Of a stretch of 64,000 nucleotides of DNA, positions 55,501-64,000 are shown in pieces. The notes under the pieces are model-generated. The model did not search any database, was not told the DNA's origin, and saw only the letters and a program-made list of their open reading frames with translations. Made by a program: the position numbers and the translations under genes. The stretch is from Roridomyces roridus (lineage: Eukaryota; Basidiomycota; Agaricomycetes; Agaricales; Mycenaceae): NCBI GenBank assembly GCA_029378245.1, contig JARKIF010000003.1, positions 3,348,001 through 3,412,000 on the forward strand, given 5' to 3'. The stretch's first letter is position 1. Each line of letters begins with the position of its first letter.

Positions 55501-56478
55501 TCCGAAGGAGCAACGTCAGTGAGTTGTTTGATGGTTACAGAGACCAATTTGACGTGTCTGAACTGCGACGCACGACTGTAAACATGTATTTTCAGGGTTC
55601 AGGATGTGAAGAGTCGAATTCAAAGTGGCTACGAGCCGTGAAGGATGCAGCAGTCAAACACCGAGGCCACTTAATCGACGATGAAAGACTATGTTGCGTT
55701 GGAAGTCGGATACTGTAGAACGAAAGTTGCCCATAGTCGTGCGGATGGAAGTCGAAGGCAAGAAAGCCGGTGTGTGGTGCAGAGGGAAGCCGATGGTGGT
55801 GGTGCGATCTGTACGGAAGAAAGAGGAGTGTGAGGCCTGACGGTCGAGCCCTCCATCATTCTCCCCCAGCCGGAAAAAAAGGTCGAAACGCGGGTGCGAG
55901 ATTGGCAAAAATTTGAGACTCATCTTTCGGCATTGAACAGGGCATGGATTTCGGCGGAGCGATCGGCTAACCTGCGGGACAACCGGCGTATTGACGGCAA
56001 TCACCTGGTAAGCGAGCGGCTGTCGGGTGAAATTCCCGAAACCGTCAAGCGATGTCCATCACATCAGCTTGAGTGTCCGACCTTCCATATCCTCCCCTAC
56101 CCGCAGATCGGTCGCCTCCAATCCGAATCCCTTGCCGGCTTCCCATACGCCGTGCAGTACTCTCTTTCTGAAGGCCCCGTCACGCGGATGCACTGGGCGT
56201 TCAAGAAACCGGTGTGGAAAGGGAAGCGAGTGTTCTTCGTGCATGTGCGTTGGCTCGATTTGTGAGCGGCAGTGATGTCAATTGGAATGCAGGGAACGCA
56301 CGATCCTGAAGTCCCACCCTCGTTTGCGCCGCTTCTTCGGGGGTTGGTTGCAGAGGCGCAGGCTGGGGAGGGTGAGACGCAGCTCATGATGATCGAGAAT
56401 GGGTTGCATGATGTGGTTTGGGAGAATCCGGAGGATTTGGGGGATGCTATGGTTAAATTTTTGGTCAAGGGGCGATGA
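52523..56478 (+). CDS. alpha/beta hydrolase with a TE-inflated intron and one apparent frameshift
   Basis: An N-terminal hydrophobic anchor (YLPYVPLLAAPMLLF) is followed by ELPNGR, then after a 50 bp intron VRYWL, and (one base out of frame, near 52793-52799, where CTCTGGG would need an extra T) GPEYGRK and LYDLYGRGYSDAP. The nucleophile elbow is GFSMGG; later TPPSDVGTLDE at the end of the exon ending 53322. The next exon starts 56107 (IGRLQSESLAG), then HGTHD (acid) and GLHDVVWENPE (catalytic His), stop at 56478. The intron 53323-56106 is 2784 bp; removing the element 53366-56089 and one TCCTCC copy leaves 54 bp. Substrate unknown; likely an esterase/lipase-type enzyme of the endomembrane system. 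Confidence 0.75.
53366..56089. mobile_element. 2.7 kb non-autonomous long-TIR element inside an intron
   Basis: Ends TATGGAAGGTC inverted; arms match for about 100 bp (ACTCAAGCTGATGTGATGGAC, then gccgctcgctta). TCCTCC flanks both sides (53360-53365, 56090-56095). No transposase coding. It contains the hAT MITE 54920-55473. Confidence 0.8.
54920..55473. mobile_element. 554 bp hAT MITE with GACGGCCG arms
   Basis: Perfect 8 bp duplication TCCGTTTG (54912-54919, 55474-55481). Ends TAGGGCTCCGACC inverted; arms are irregular repeats of GACGGCCG and ACCCGTC like 29206-29843. Non-coding core. Confidence 0.93.
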
Positions 56479-56769
56479 GAGAGGGAGGGAAATGAAATTG
56501 AATGTGCCGAGAATGTGCCCTGCCTGTATGTAATCAACGCAGGACCCCGACTTCATCGAAGGAGTCTTCAAGGATAACTTAAAAAGGCGCGGGATACTCT
56601 ACTCACTTGCTACTCACCTGAGCTTGTCTCAATTGGCAGAAATCAAGTTGAGTTTGGGCTGCCGAGCGAGTGGCTGGGCTTGGATCAATCTTCCTGATCC
56701 CCGGAATTTGACATGATCCATCATGTTGCCATCATGCATCAAATCGCACCTTGCACCCGAACCACCACC
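56479..56769. promoter_or_regulatory. short intergenic / promoter
   Basis: About 290 bp between two plus-strand genes; no clear TATA box. Confidence 0.4.
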
Positions 56770-58001
56770 ATGCCCACCTTCTCGTACCAAATCAGTCCAT
56801 CGCGCTCTCAGCAAGCAGCCCATCGCGCATCTGATCATAGACTAGTATCCCTGGATTCTTTGCAAGACGACCAATCGGTGCCGTGGCTCATGAGCTTCGT
56901 CTTGCCTTCCTCCGACCGTGACCCATGCAGATTCCCCCACGATTCGGACTCATCGAAGAATCAGAGATGCGTTGGCATAGTCTTCTCGATAAGCTGCGCG
57001 AGCTGAACGACGCTGACGACACCGGCTCGTACAAGTTCACCTTTTTTGGGACACATGGCCATGCATCCATGGGCAGGGCTGCCGTGCGTCCGGCTATATC
57101 TCTACGATAGATCTCACTCATTAGGTCATAGACAACGTGGCAGAGTCCAAGTACGGCACAGACGCTTGGGACGAGTGCGTGTAGACCGCCTCATTTGACT
57201 TTCTCTGACCGTGGTATTGCAGCTATGGGGCGATGCTGTACGGCGATGGGGAGATTATATGGGGACGTGCGTCTCATTTTATCCATCAATCCCCTCCGCC
57301 TGCTGATTCTGCCCCGCCTAGCGGACCCCAAGTTGACGACCCTCGGGGAAGCTCAAGGGGCCACGGCGCACTCAGTCTGGGGCCAAGAAGGCGACGCGAG
57401 CATACCCATACCACTCCAGAGACGTAATACTGCAGCCCGATGACATGTGCGCTCGACACGTATATGATCACGTTTGAGGCGACTACGACTATTAGTATGC
57501 GGTCTTTGGTGCTCGAGTGCGTTCTGTTGGCTCTATTCTTGTCCGGCGAAATTTACACCGTTTAAGGATTTCAGAGAGGAGCACGGTGCGCATACTTGCG
57601 ACCAGCGTAGCACGCGTACACAGATCGCCAACGCCTTCCCCTCGATCGACATCGAGCCTGGGTTGACTGAGGTAGATGAGGCGTGGACGGCCAAGCGGGA
57701 GACGTTCGAGCATGTGGTGGGACGCGCGCGGGACGGTCCTGGATCTGATTTTTGGTGGAGTGGACGGGGAAGCTTTGTGTGCGTCTTTGACTTCTTTCAT
57801 TGTGATGGTGCTGATCAGGGCGGGTAGTTGTGTCGGTGACTGCGCACAACGGGAGTATCAATGCGTTCTCGAGTGTTTCGGGGCGTGAGACGTATGCACT
57901 GCCCACTGGAGGTGAGTTCCCTCTTTGATTTGAAGCGGTCACGGTGAATGCAATCTGTAGGTGTATTGCCCGTCGTGATCAAGGCTACGCGTGCACCGTG
58001 A
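56770..58001 (+). pseudogene. histidine phosphatase (phosphoglycerate-mutase-like) gene, probably damaged
   Basis: Joined exons give MPTFSYQISP, then IPPRFGLIEESEMRWHSLL, FFGTHGH, NVAESKYGTDAWDE, YGDGEIIWGPDPKLTTLGEAQ, YCSPMTCALDTY, EDFREEHGAHTCDQR, VTAHNGSINAF and a C-terminus VLPVVIKATRAP. That is the order of fungal histidine-phosphatase proteins, which use a phosphohistidine to remove or move phosphate. Two problems: the catalytic RHG motif reads THG (Arg to Thr), and between PLQRR and YCSP (57421-57428) the frame slips by one or two bases. The second catalytic His (AHNG) is kept. Intron borders are otherwise normal (GT-AG, 50-60 bp). Probably not a working phosphatase; an assembly error could explain only the frameshift. 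Confidence 0.7.
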
Positions 58002-59625
58002 TCATATAGCTGACCTCGGAGTATTTTCCCGTGTAAATTCCGGTTAATGTGGAAAATCCTCATGCAACTTTGTCCGCTCTTACCCGAAGCATTCCCTTCA
58101 AACAGTCGGCCAGAGTTCTCGTTCGGGTTGTCTGGGACTGGTGCAATATCTCCCTTTCAGAGGGCGCGTATCCCTCACCAGCTCAACCGGCTTACCTCTG
58201 GACTCCGTGTATTGATCTGCTCGCCGACCCCTTCACTACCGATGTCTACATACATCCTGTCCCCTGGTCTATTCTACTTCAAGCTGCGTCTGAAACAAAA
58301 GCCTGGTCTTCGGTTGCATATCTCAGTGTTTTCCCTCTCTGAAGAATTTTCTGTCTTGGCTCGCCAAACCGTCAGCTTGACTCCGTTCTGCATGCGCGTG
58401 GCCGTCGTCTCTGCTTTCACAGCCTAGACTAAGTACAATGAATCGTGACGCACGTAGATTCGCAGAACTTCGGATGGAACCTCAGGCGGTGGACCTAGCG
58501 GGTACGATGCCCGAAAATTTCAGGCAGTTTGTCGTCCGTGACTCCGCGGGCCAGATTCCGGACTGATGAGAAAAACCGATAAGTGTTTCACTTCACTTGT
58601 TGACTTGTCCTGGCTTGGCTTATTGAGTCGTTGGTGAGCTCCACCGGCAGCTTCCGTTCAAGGCACCCGTGTTTCACCGTTGGCACTAGCCTAGTAGCTA
58701 ATTTTCATTATTTGGACCCCGAGTGCCAAGCCCAAATACTTGCGTTTTCAACACATCCTATGAGCAACATCGCTGATCAGTCCAAAAAAACAGGTCGCCA
58801 GTGCGGAACAGCAACCCTGCCTAACGAATCTCTTCGCCAGCCAAAACGCAACGAATACGAGCGCCATCGGCGGTCGGATTCACGGCTTTGTTACGGATCG
58901 TTGATTGCATTGTTGGCAGGTTCGTATTCCCAACACACCAGGCTGCCCGGGCGCCAGCTCGGTCGATAAATTGCATTCTGATCAGCTGCTGCCTGGGAGA
59001 AAGAGATATATACCCCGCAGGCTGTCAAGGTCCTCACACGTAGTGCAAAAAATGCCTAGTTGATCCTCATCGACAGCAACTTACATCTTGGCTGGGCATT
59101 TGTGATGTTCTGGCTTGTTCTGGGCGGGAAAATACGTACATTCCAAGGAACGCAGGAACGCAGGTAACGGACATCAAACTTGTCGTTTTGATTGCCGCTT
59201 TTCACTCCTCACTTCTTCCTCGCTCCGAGACCCCCCGTTCGCCCAATTCCTACCAGACGCGCCTTGAGCCCAAGTTGAGCGTCGTTGTACTTCTACTAGC
59301 GCACTAACCAGTGCGAGCAAGATCCACTGCTCGCCGAGAGCCTGTCGGCCCTCCGCAGATTCTTGCCAACAGCTCCTTCAAGAACACCGGATGCCATCGT
59401 CGGTTTTGATTTCATTAAATGAAATGGCTCACTAACCGAGCGAGAAGGCAACATTCTTCGTCTTCACACGCAGAAGTGCGACATCGATGCATATCCTTGC
59501 ACCGCCGGTGAACGCGTGCGCAGAGCTGGTAAGAAACTGTGAGTATAGTCGATCCTTGGAGCTAATCTTAGGCACAACTACCTTGCCCCAGTTGGCTTCT
59601 AGGACGACCACTGCATCGCTTGAGC
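58002..59625. other. intergenic
   Basis: 1.6 kb. A plus-strand stretch at 58049-58339 (ENPHATLSALTRS..., SLSEGAYPSPAQPAYLW) is open and protein-like but isolated and unrecognised. The rest shows nothing. Confidence 0.4.
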
Positions 59626-59633
59626 TATAAAAA
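59626..59633 (+). promoter_or_regulatory. TATA box of the glyoxal oxidase gene
   Basis: TATAAAAA, 58-65 bp upstream of the ATG at 59691. Confidence 0.65.
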
Positions 59634-59690
59634 GGGTCAGCTATCCGTCCAACTTCCTCACCGCGGTCTTCTGCTCTCACCGTTCCAACA

Positions 59691-61731
59691 ATGCGCTCCA
59701 CTAATCTCCTCTCCCTCATTCCCTTTGTGCGTCTCGCCATGGCCCAGAATACCTGGTCCTTTGTGCAGCAGGGTAATTCGGGCATCATCCCCCTCGAGCT
59801 CATCAACCTCTCGCCGACACTCGCGCTCATGTACGACCGTCCCCTACACCAACCCGCTCAAGCTTCCAACGGCGAGTCCGCATGGGCTGGTCTCTGGCAT
59901 TTCGACACCAACACGGCGACCCCGCTCGAGGTCAAGACCAACTCCTTCTGGTGAGTTCCACATTCTCTTTAAATTTCCGTTGCTTATTCGATGATTCTAC
60001 TAGCGCTGGAGGTGCCTTTATTTCGAACGGTACATTGGTTTCCGTCGGTGGCCAGCCCGAGGACGACATTCCCGGGTGGGGAAACGCTACCGACGGTCGC
60101 ATGGCCATCCGCCTCTTCGGCCCCTGCACTTCCGCCAACGGCACCGGCCCAGGATGCACCGTCTTCGAGGACCCAGAGAACCTCCACCTCGTCGTGACGC
60201 GTTGGTACCCGACGGCTCTGCGGATTGCTGATGGCAGTCTCATGATCATGGGCGGCAGCGACATCCTCACGACGTTCAACGGGGCCGACATCGCGCAGAA
60301 CAACATCGAATTTTTCCCTCCGCGCAAGGGAGAAGAGGGGACGGTACGGCCGAACAAGTTTTTGAACGACACTCTGCCAGCCAATTTGTTCCCTCGGTAT
60401 GTCCTTTATTATTTTGTGTGCCGGTCAACTCACTAACGATGCGATGCAGTTCGCAGGTCCTCCCATCCGGCCACATCCTCATGATCGCCAACAACAAGTC
60501 TGCCGTCTACGACGTCAACACTAACACCGAACTCATGCGGCTTCCCGACTTGCCCAACGGCGTTCGCATCGGTGTGCCCTTCGACGGCTTCGCTCAGTTG
60601 CTCCCTCTTTCGCCCCCGCTCTACGAGCCCACCGTTCTCGCGTGCGGTGGTTCCAACAAGACGGACACGATCACTGTGGAGGAGATGTCCAACCAGGATG
60701 TCGCTACGACTCAATGCTCGCGCATCACGTTGACTCACGCCGGTATCGCTGCCGGCTGGGAGGTCGAGCACCTGCCGGACCCGCGACTCCTGCCTGAGAC
60801 TGTCCTCTTGCCCAACGGTGATCTCATCATCATCAACGGCGCACATACTGGGCAAGTCGCACAGTTCAGTTTCACCTTGCGGGCGCGCTAGATTTTACTT
60901 CTCATCAGGTACTCGGGGTATCCTTCCGTCGGCGACTCGGGCGCCATCAACGGCAACGCGGATCACCCTGCAACGCGCCCTATCAAGTACAAGCCCTCTT
61001 TGCCCTCCGGTCAAAGGTTTTTCGTTTCAAAATTGCCTCCCATCTTCTGGCTCATGTTTTGCGCGCAGACTCACTCAGGTTGGCCTCCCCACCAGCCCCA
61101 TTCCTCGCATGTACCACTCCTCTGCAGTACTCACCGGTAAAGGGTAAGTTTCAATCCTCTCACCAAACTACCGGTCGTTGACATTGCGCAGAAACATCAT
61201 GGTCGCGGCATCCAACCCTCACCCTTTCGTCCTGACCGCCGATAACAACCCGAACAACTACTCCTACCCCTCCGAGTACCGGGTTGAGTACCTCAACCCC
61301 GATTTTATTACCAAAGGCTCGCCCCGCCCTGTCATCTCCGCCTCTCCTTCCAAACTCGCGTTCAACGCCAAGGGCACTATCACGGTGACTATCCCGGCGA
61401 GTCTTGCCGCCGGTGAACTTCAGGGTGTGTCATAGAGCTCAACCTTTCACGCAATACTCACTCACAACGAACAGTTTCCCTCATCGACATGGGTTATATC
61501 ACGCACGGCTGGCACGCCGGCCAGCGCCTCGTCTTCCTCGAGCACACCCTGTCCGGCAACAAGCTCACCATCACCGCTCCTCCCAACGGCAACATCTACG
61601 CCCCAGGCCCTGGCTGGATCTACGTCGTCGCCAATGGTGTCTGGAGTGAGGGTGTCCAGATCATGATCGGTGACGGTGGCAACCCGCCCCGCCCTGCTCA
61701 GGGTGTCCCCGTGTCTATCACCAGCGTTTGA
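59691..61731 (+). CDS. copper radical oxidase (glyoxal oxidase-like), secreted
   Basis: Seven exons (59691-59950, 60004-60396, 60450-60851, 60909-61016, 61069-61143, 61192-61424, 61475-61731) total 1728 nt, 575 residues. Signal peptide LLSLIPFVRLAMAQ. Landmarks of the mononuclear-copper radical site: CAGGAF (Cys that forms the Tyr-Cys cofactor; its codon is split by intron 1), TRWYPTA (Tyr), RMYHSS (Tyr-His pair) and GYITHGWHAGQR (His). Kelch-type beta-propeller repeats such as LRIADGSLMIMGG occur between. These enzymes oxidise aldehydes such as glyoxal and methylglyoxal and release H2O2 for ligninolytic peroxidases; substrate preference is not readable. Intron 3 uses a GC donor with the ideal GCAAGT. 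Intact; TATA box just upstream. Confidence 0.93.
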
Positions 61732-61971
61732 GGTGGATGAGTCGCGGCGACGCAAAACTAATCAATCGTCTATAATCTCGAACTAATCTCGTTCCTTCCT
61801 TTCTTTCCCTGGGTTGACGTAGAGTTATTTGTCTATTCTGCAATATATATAATGGGCGTTTTCAATTTTGGTCAGTGCCGCGGTGTCCCGCCGCAGAATC
61901 GACTAGACCAGAGATGACGTTGCGTCACTCTTTTTGTTTCTCTCCACCACACCACTGTCCACCGCGCAACT

Positions 61972-63002
61972 ATGGATACTCACCAGCCTGTCGTCCTCAT
62001 CACTGGGTGCTCAACTGGTCTCGGACGCGAACTCTCCTTAGGCACGTCAGCCGATTGACGGCCATGCGGAGCGCTATCTCATCTCACCACACCGGCAGCC
62101 GCTTTGTCCTCCGGTCTTCGTGTAATCGCCACCGCTCGTCGTCCACAGACCCTGAAGACCCTCGAAGAAGGAGGAGCGAAGACTCTGAAACTGGATGTGA
62201 CATCTACTTCCCAAGACCTCGCAGTTTTTGCGGCCGAGGCGATTGCGCTATAGTACGTCTCAATCGCCTTTGGAATCGGCATGTCCAGATAACAACGCTC
62301 CCAGTGGACAGGTAGACGTCCTCATCAACAACGCTGGGTACCTGCAGGGCGGTGCGGTCGAAGAAAATACGGACCAGGAGAATCGAGCTCAATTTGATAC
62401 CAATTTCTTCGGGGTACGTCTGCGCCCGTCGATAGCCCTCCAATCACTCATGCTCCTCAATTCACAGGTTATCAACGTCACGAACGCCTTCCTCCCCCAC
62501 TTCCGGTCCAGGAAATCCGGCACAATCGTCTCGCCGGTGCGGGCATCTACTGCGCCAGTAAAGCAGCGTTGGAGGCTATCTCGGATACATGGGCGCACGA
62601 ATTAGCCCCATTGAATGTTCGTTCTACGTCGATTCTCGTACGTCGTCTCACCTCGCTGGCTTCTGGATGAATCTGAACTTGCTTTAGCTCGGTACTTTCC
62701 GCACCACCGTCGCCGAGTCGGCCAACCTCAAGATCGCAGCAAAGAGGATAGACGGGTACGACGCTGGGCACGATTGGGTGGCGGAATTCAACTCGACCGC
62801 GGGGAAGGAGCGTGGAGATACGAAGATTGCTGCGCGCAAGATCGTCGAGTTGACCTGCTCGGACTTTCAGAAGGCGCTTCCCATGCGCATCGCAATTGGG
62901 GAGGACGCGTTGGAGTATCTCAGGGAATTCTATGCGAAAGGGTTGGAGAGCGCGGAAAAGTGGAGGGAGGTGAGTACTGGGACGGATGTGGTTGAACTAT
63001 AA
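61972..63002 (+). pseudogene. short-chain dehydrogenase/reductase with internal deletion
   Basis: Starts MDTHQPVVLITGCSTGLGREL (TGxxxGxG cofactor motif), then ALSSGLRVIATARRPQ, LKLDVTS, VDVLINNAGY (NNAG), VTNAFLPHFRSRKSGTIV. At about 62527-62533 the family segment that should carry N-I-S-S and the catalytic Ser is missing: GTIV is followed, out of frame by two bases, by AGAGIYCASKAALE, which supplies the catalytic Tyr and Lys (YCASK). The remainder (DTWAHELAPLNV, a substrate loop, VVEL stop) is intact. About ten codons were lost with a frame change, so the gene is most likely dead. Intron 1 appears to start with GC (TTAG|GCACGT). It lies 240 bp downstream of the glyoxal oxidase on the same strand. 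Confidence 0.75.
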
Positions 63003-64000
63003 CCTTGCTCCTCGTGAAATTGATGTACTATATTGTGTATTCCGAATCCCTTACGAAGGACATCGGACATTCAAACCACGAAAAAGGAAAGACAACAGTC
63101 GCCTCGCACAAGTGTTGGTCCGGAGTCGAACAGGCGTCCAACGTCAAGCTTCTAGGGTCAACCAAGTTACGGGTCCCCTCACACCGACAGCATCAGCGCT
63201 CACATTTTTCTACGAGTAAATGAAACGCACGTATATGTACTCTGCCTGACAGAATAGAAAAAAGGATCGAACAACGTGGCCTTTTAGGCCCTGGCCCCGA
63301 GTCGAACGGATGAATTCCCACAAAGAGTGACACTGGATGAAGAAGTTTCATGGGGCACAGAATCGGAAATGGCGGACGTGGTTTGATCCTGCCCCGGAAT
63401 CGGATTCAAATCCTATTACAGGGATGTGAGTTCCCGTACAAAGGCCGTCCTTGCCACTTCAGACAAAAAAGAGGCCCAAGAGAACAGGTCCTGATCCCGA
63501 GTCGAACGGGTATTCTACGATGCCAACGCCAGGCGTTCCACAGCGAGAACTTAGAAGGGTATCGAGTCGTTCTCGCTCCACGCGCAAGAGCCGTCGACAA
63601 TATTAATGAAAGCGAGGACAACACCGACGGGAGGGTTTGTGTTGCGGACTTGCACGGTGCGTATCTGAGAATGAATATCCATTGGGAAATTTGGGAAACC
63701 TGAAGGTTGCAGATGTTAAAACTAGCACTGCGGTCAAACTGCGGTATTATCACCAAAAACATTGTACTCGAGTCGGAATTGTTCAGGACCTTCTGACCTC
63801 GAGTTCGCCCGGAGCAAGCCCGGAGTCAACCTTGGCGGTGACGCATGGCAGCCGATCAAGGAAGCGGTCGCAAACAAATCAACCACTCTCCCGACCATCA
63901 TGATGTCTGGATCGGAAGGTCTCTTTTCCAGCTCGACGAATCCACATACAGTCGATTCAAAAACAGTGGCTGGCTTCTGGTGCGCTTCACGTGCGCTTCT
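63003..64000. other. intergenic, tRNA-like motifs only
   Basis: No gene seen. Three phrases of the kind cccgagtcgaacggg (63295, 63495) and cggattcaaatcc (63402) look like the T-arm of a minus-strand tRNA, but no complete cloverleaf could be drawn around them. Confidence 0.45.

Noticed and set aside
63240..63620. Possible tRNA genes on the minus strand (gagtcgaacg phrases, B-box like)
   Set aside because: T-arm-like pieces are present, but no matching acceptor stem, A box or anticodon loop with U33 could be drawn; more likely decayed tRNA or SINE traces.

Overview
The window is nuclear DNA from a filamentous basidiomycete, most likely an Agaricomycete (mushroom former). Genes carry many phase-varied introns of about 50-60 bp. 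The families are typical of that group: a copper-radical (glyoxal-type) oxidase, a fungal sesquiterpene synthase, a 14-exon P450, F-box/LRR proteins and an alginate-lyase-fold secreted protein. The intergenic space is packed with transposable elements (TEs) and short non-autonomous elements. No organism name can be proved from the sequence; a TE-rich Agaricales genome would fit.

Layout. 0-6.4 kb: a minus-strand Ty1/Copia retrotransposon whose reverse transcriptase is split by a 2.7 kb long-TIR element. 6.4-10.1 kb: a gene stump beside the LTR, and an F-box gene cut cleanly by a 742 bp element. 10.9-15 kb: two copies of a small twin-CX9C mitochondrial protein gene (one dead, one carrying a MITE in its intron) on either side of a single-pass membrane glycoprotein gene. 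15.4-21.1 kb: a zinc-binding hypothetical protein, an NmrA-like reductase and an O-fucosyltransferase-like type II membrane protein. 23.9-27.7 kb: an 18-exon gene for a 952-residue secreted modular protein. 27.8-33.8 kb: a three-level nest of DNA transposons around a pogo-like element that carries a second, convergent coiled-coil gene. 33.9-46.8 kb: a DHA2-type MFS transporter, a sesquiterpene synthase and a cytochrome P450, which look like a small terpenoid cluster, with P450 debris around it. 47-49.9 kb: more non-autonomous elements. 50.4-58 kb: alginate-lyase-like protein, alpha/beta hydrolase and histidine-phosphatase-like protein, each with one apparent single-base frameshift. 59.7-63 kb: an intact glyoxal oxidase and a damaged short-chain dehydrogenase.

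The genes do not form one pathway. The only functional grouping visible is export pump + terpene cyclase + P450. The strongest general signal is how TEs meet genes here. One insertion sits inside an intron that would otherwise be 54 bp. Another falls exactly on a splice donor and rebuilds it. A third interrupts an F-box reading frame that excision would restore exactly. Exon joins given here come from reading splice signals by eye; where a sum of exons divides by three, that is stated.
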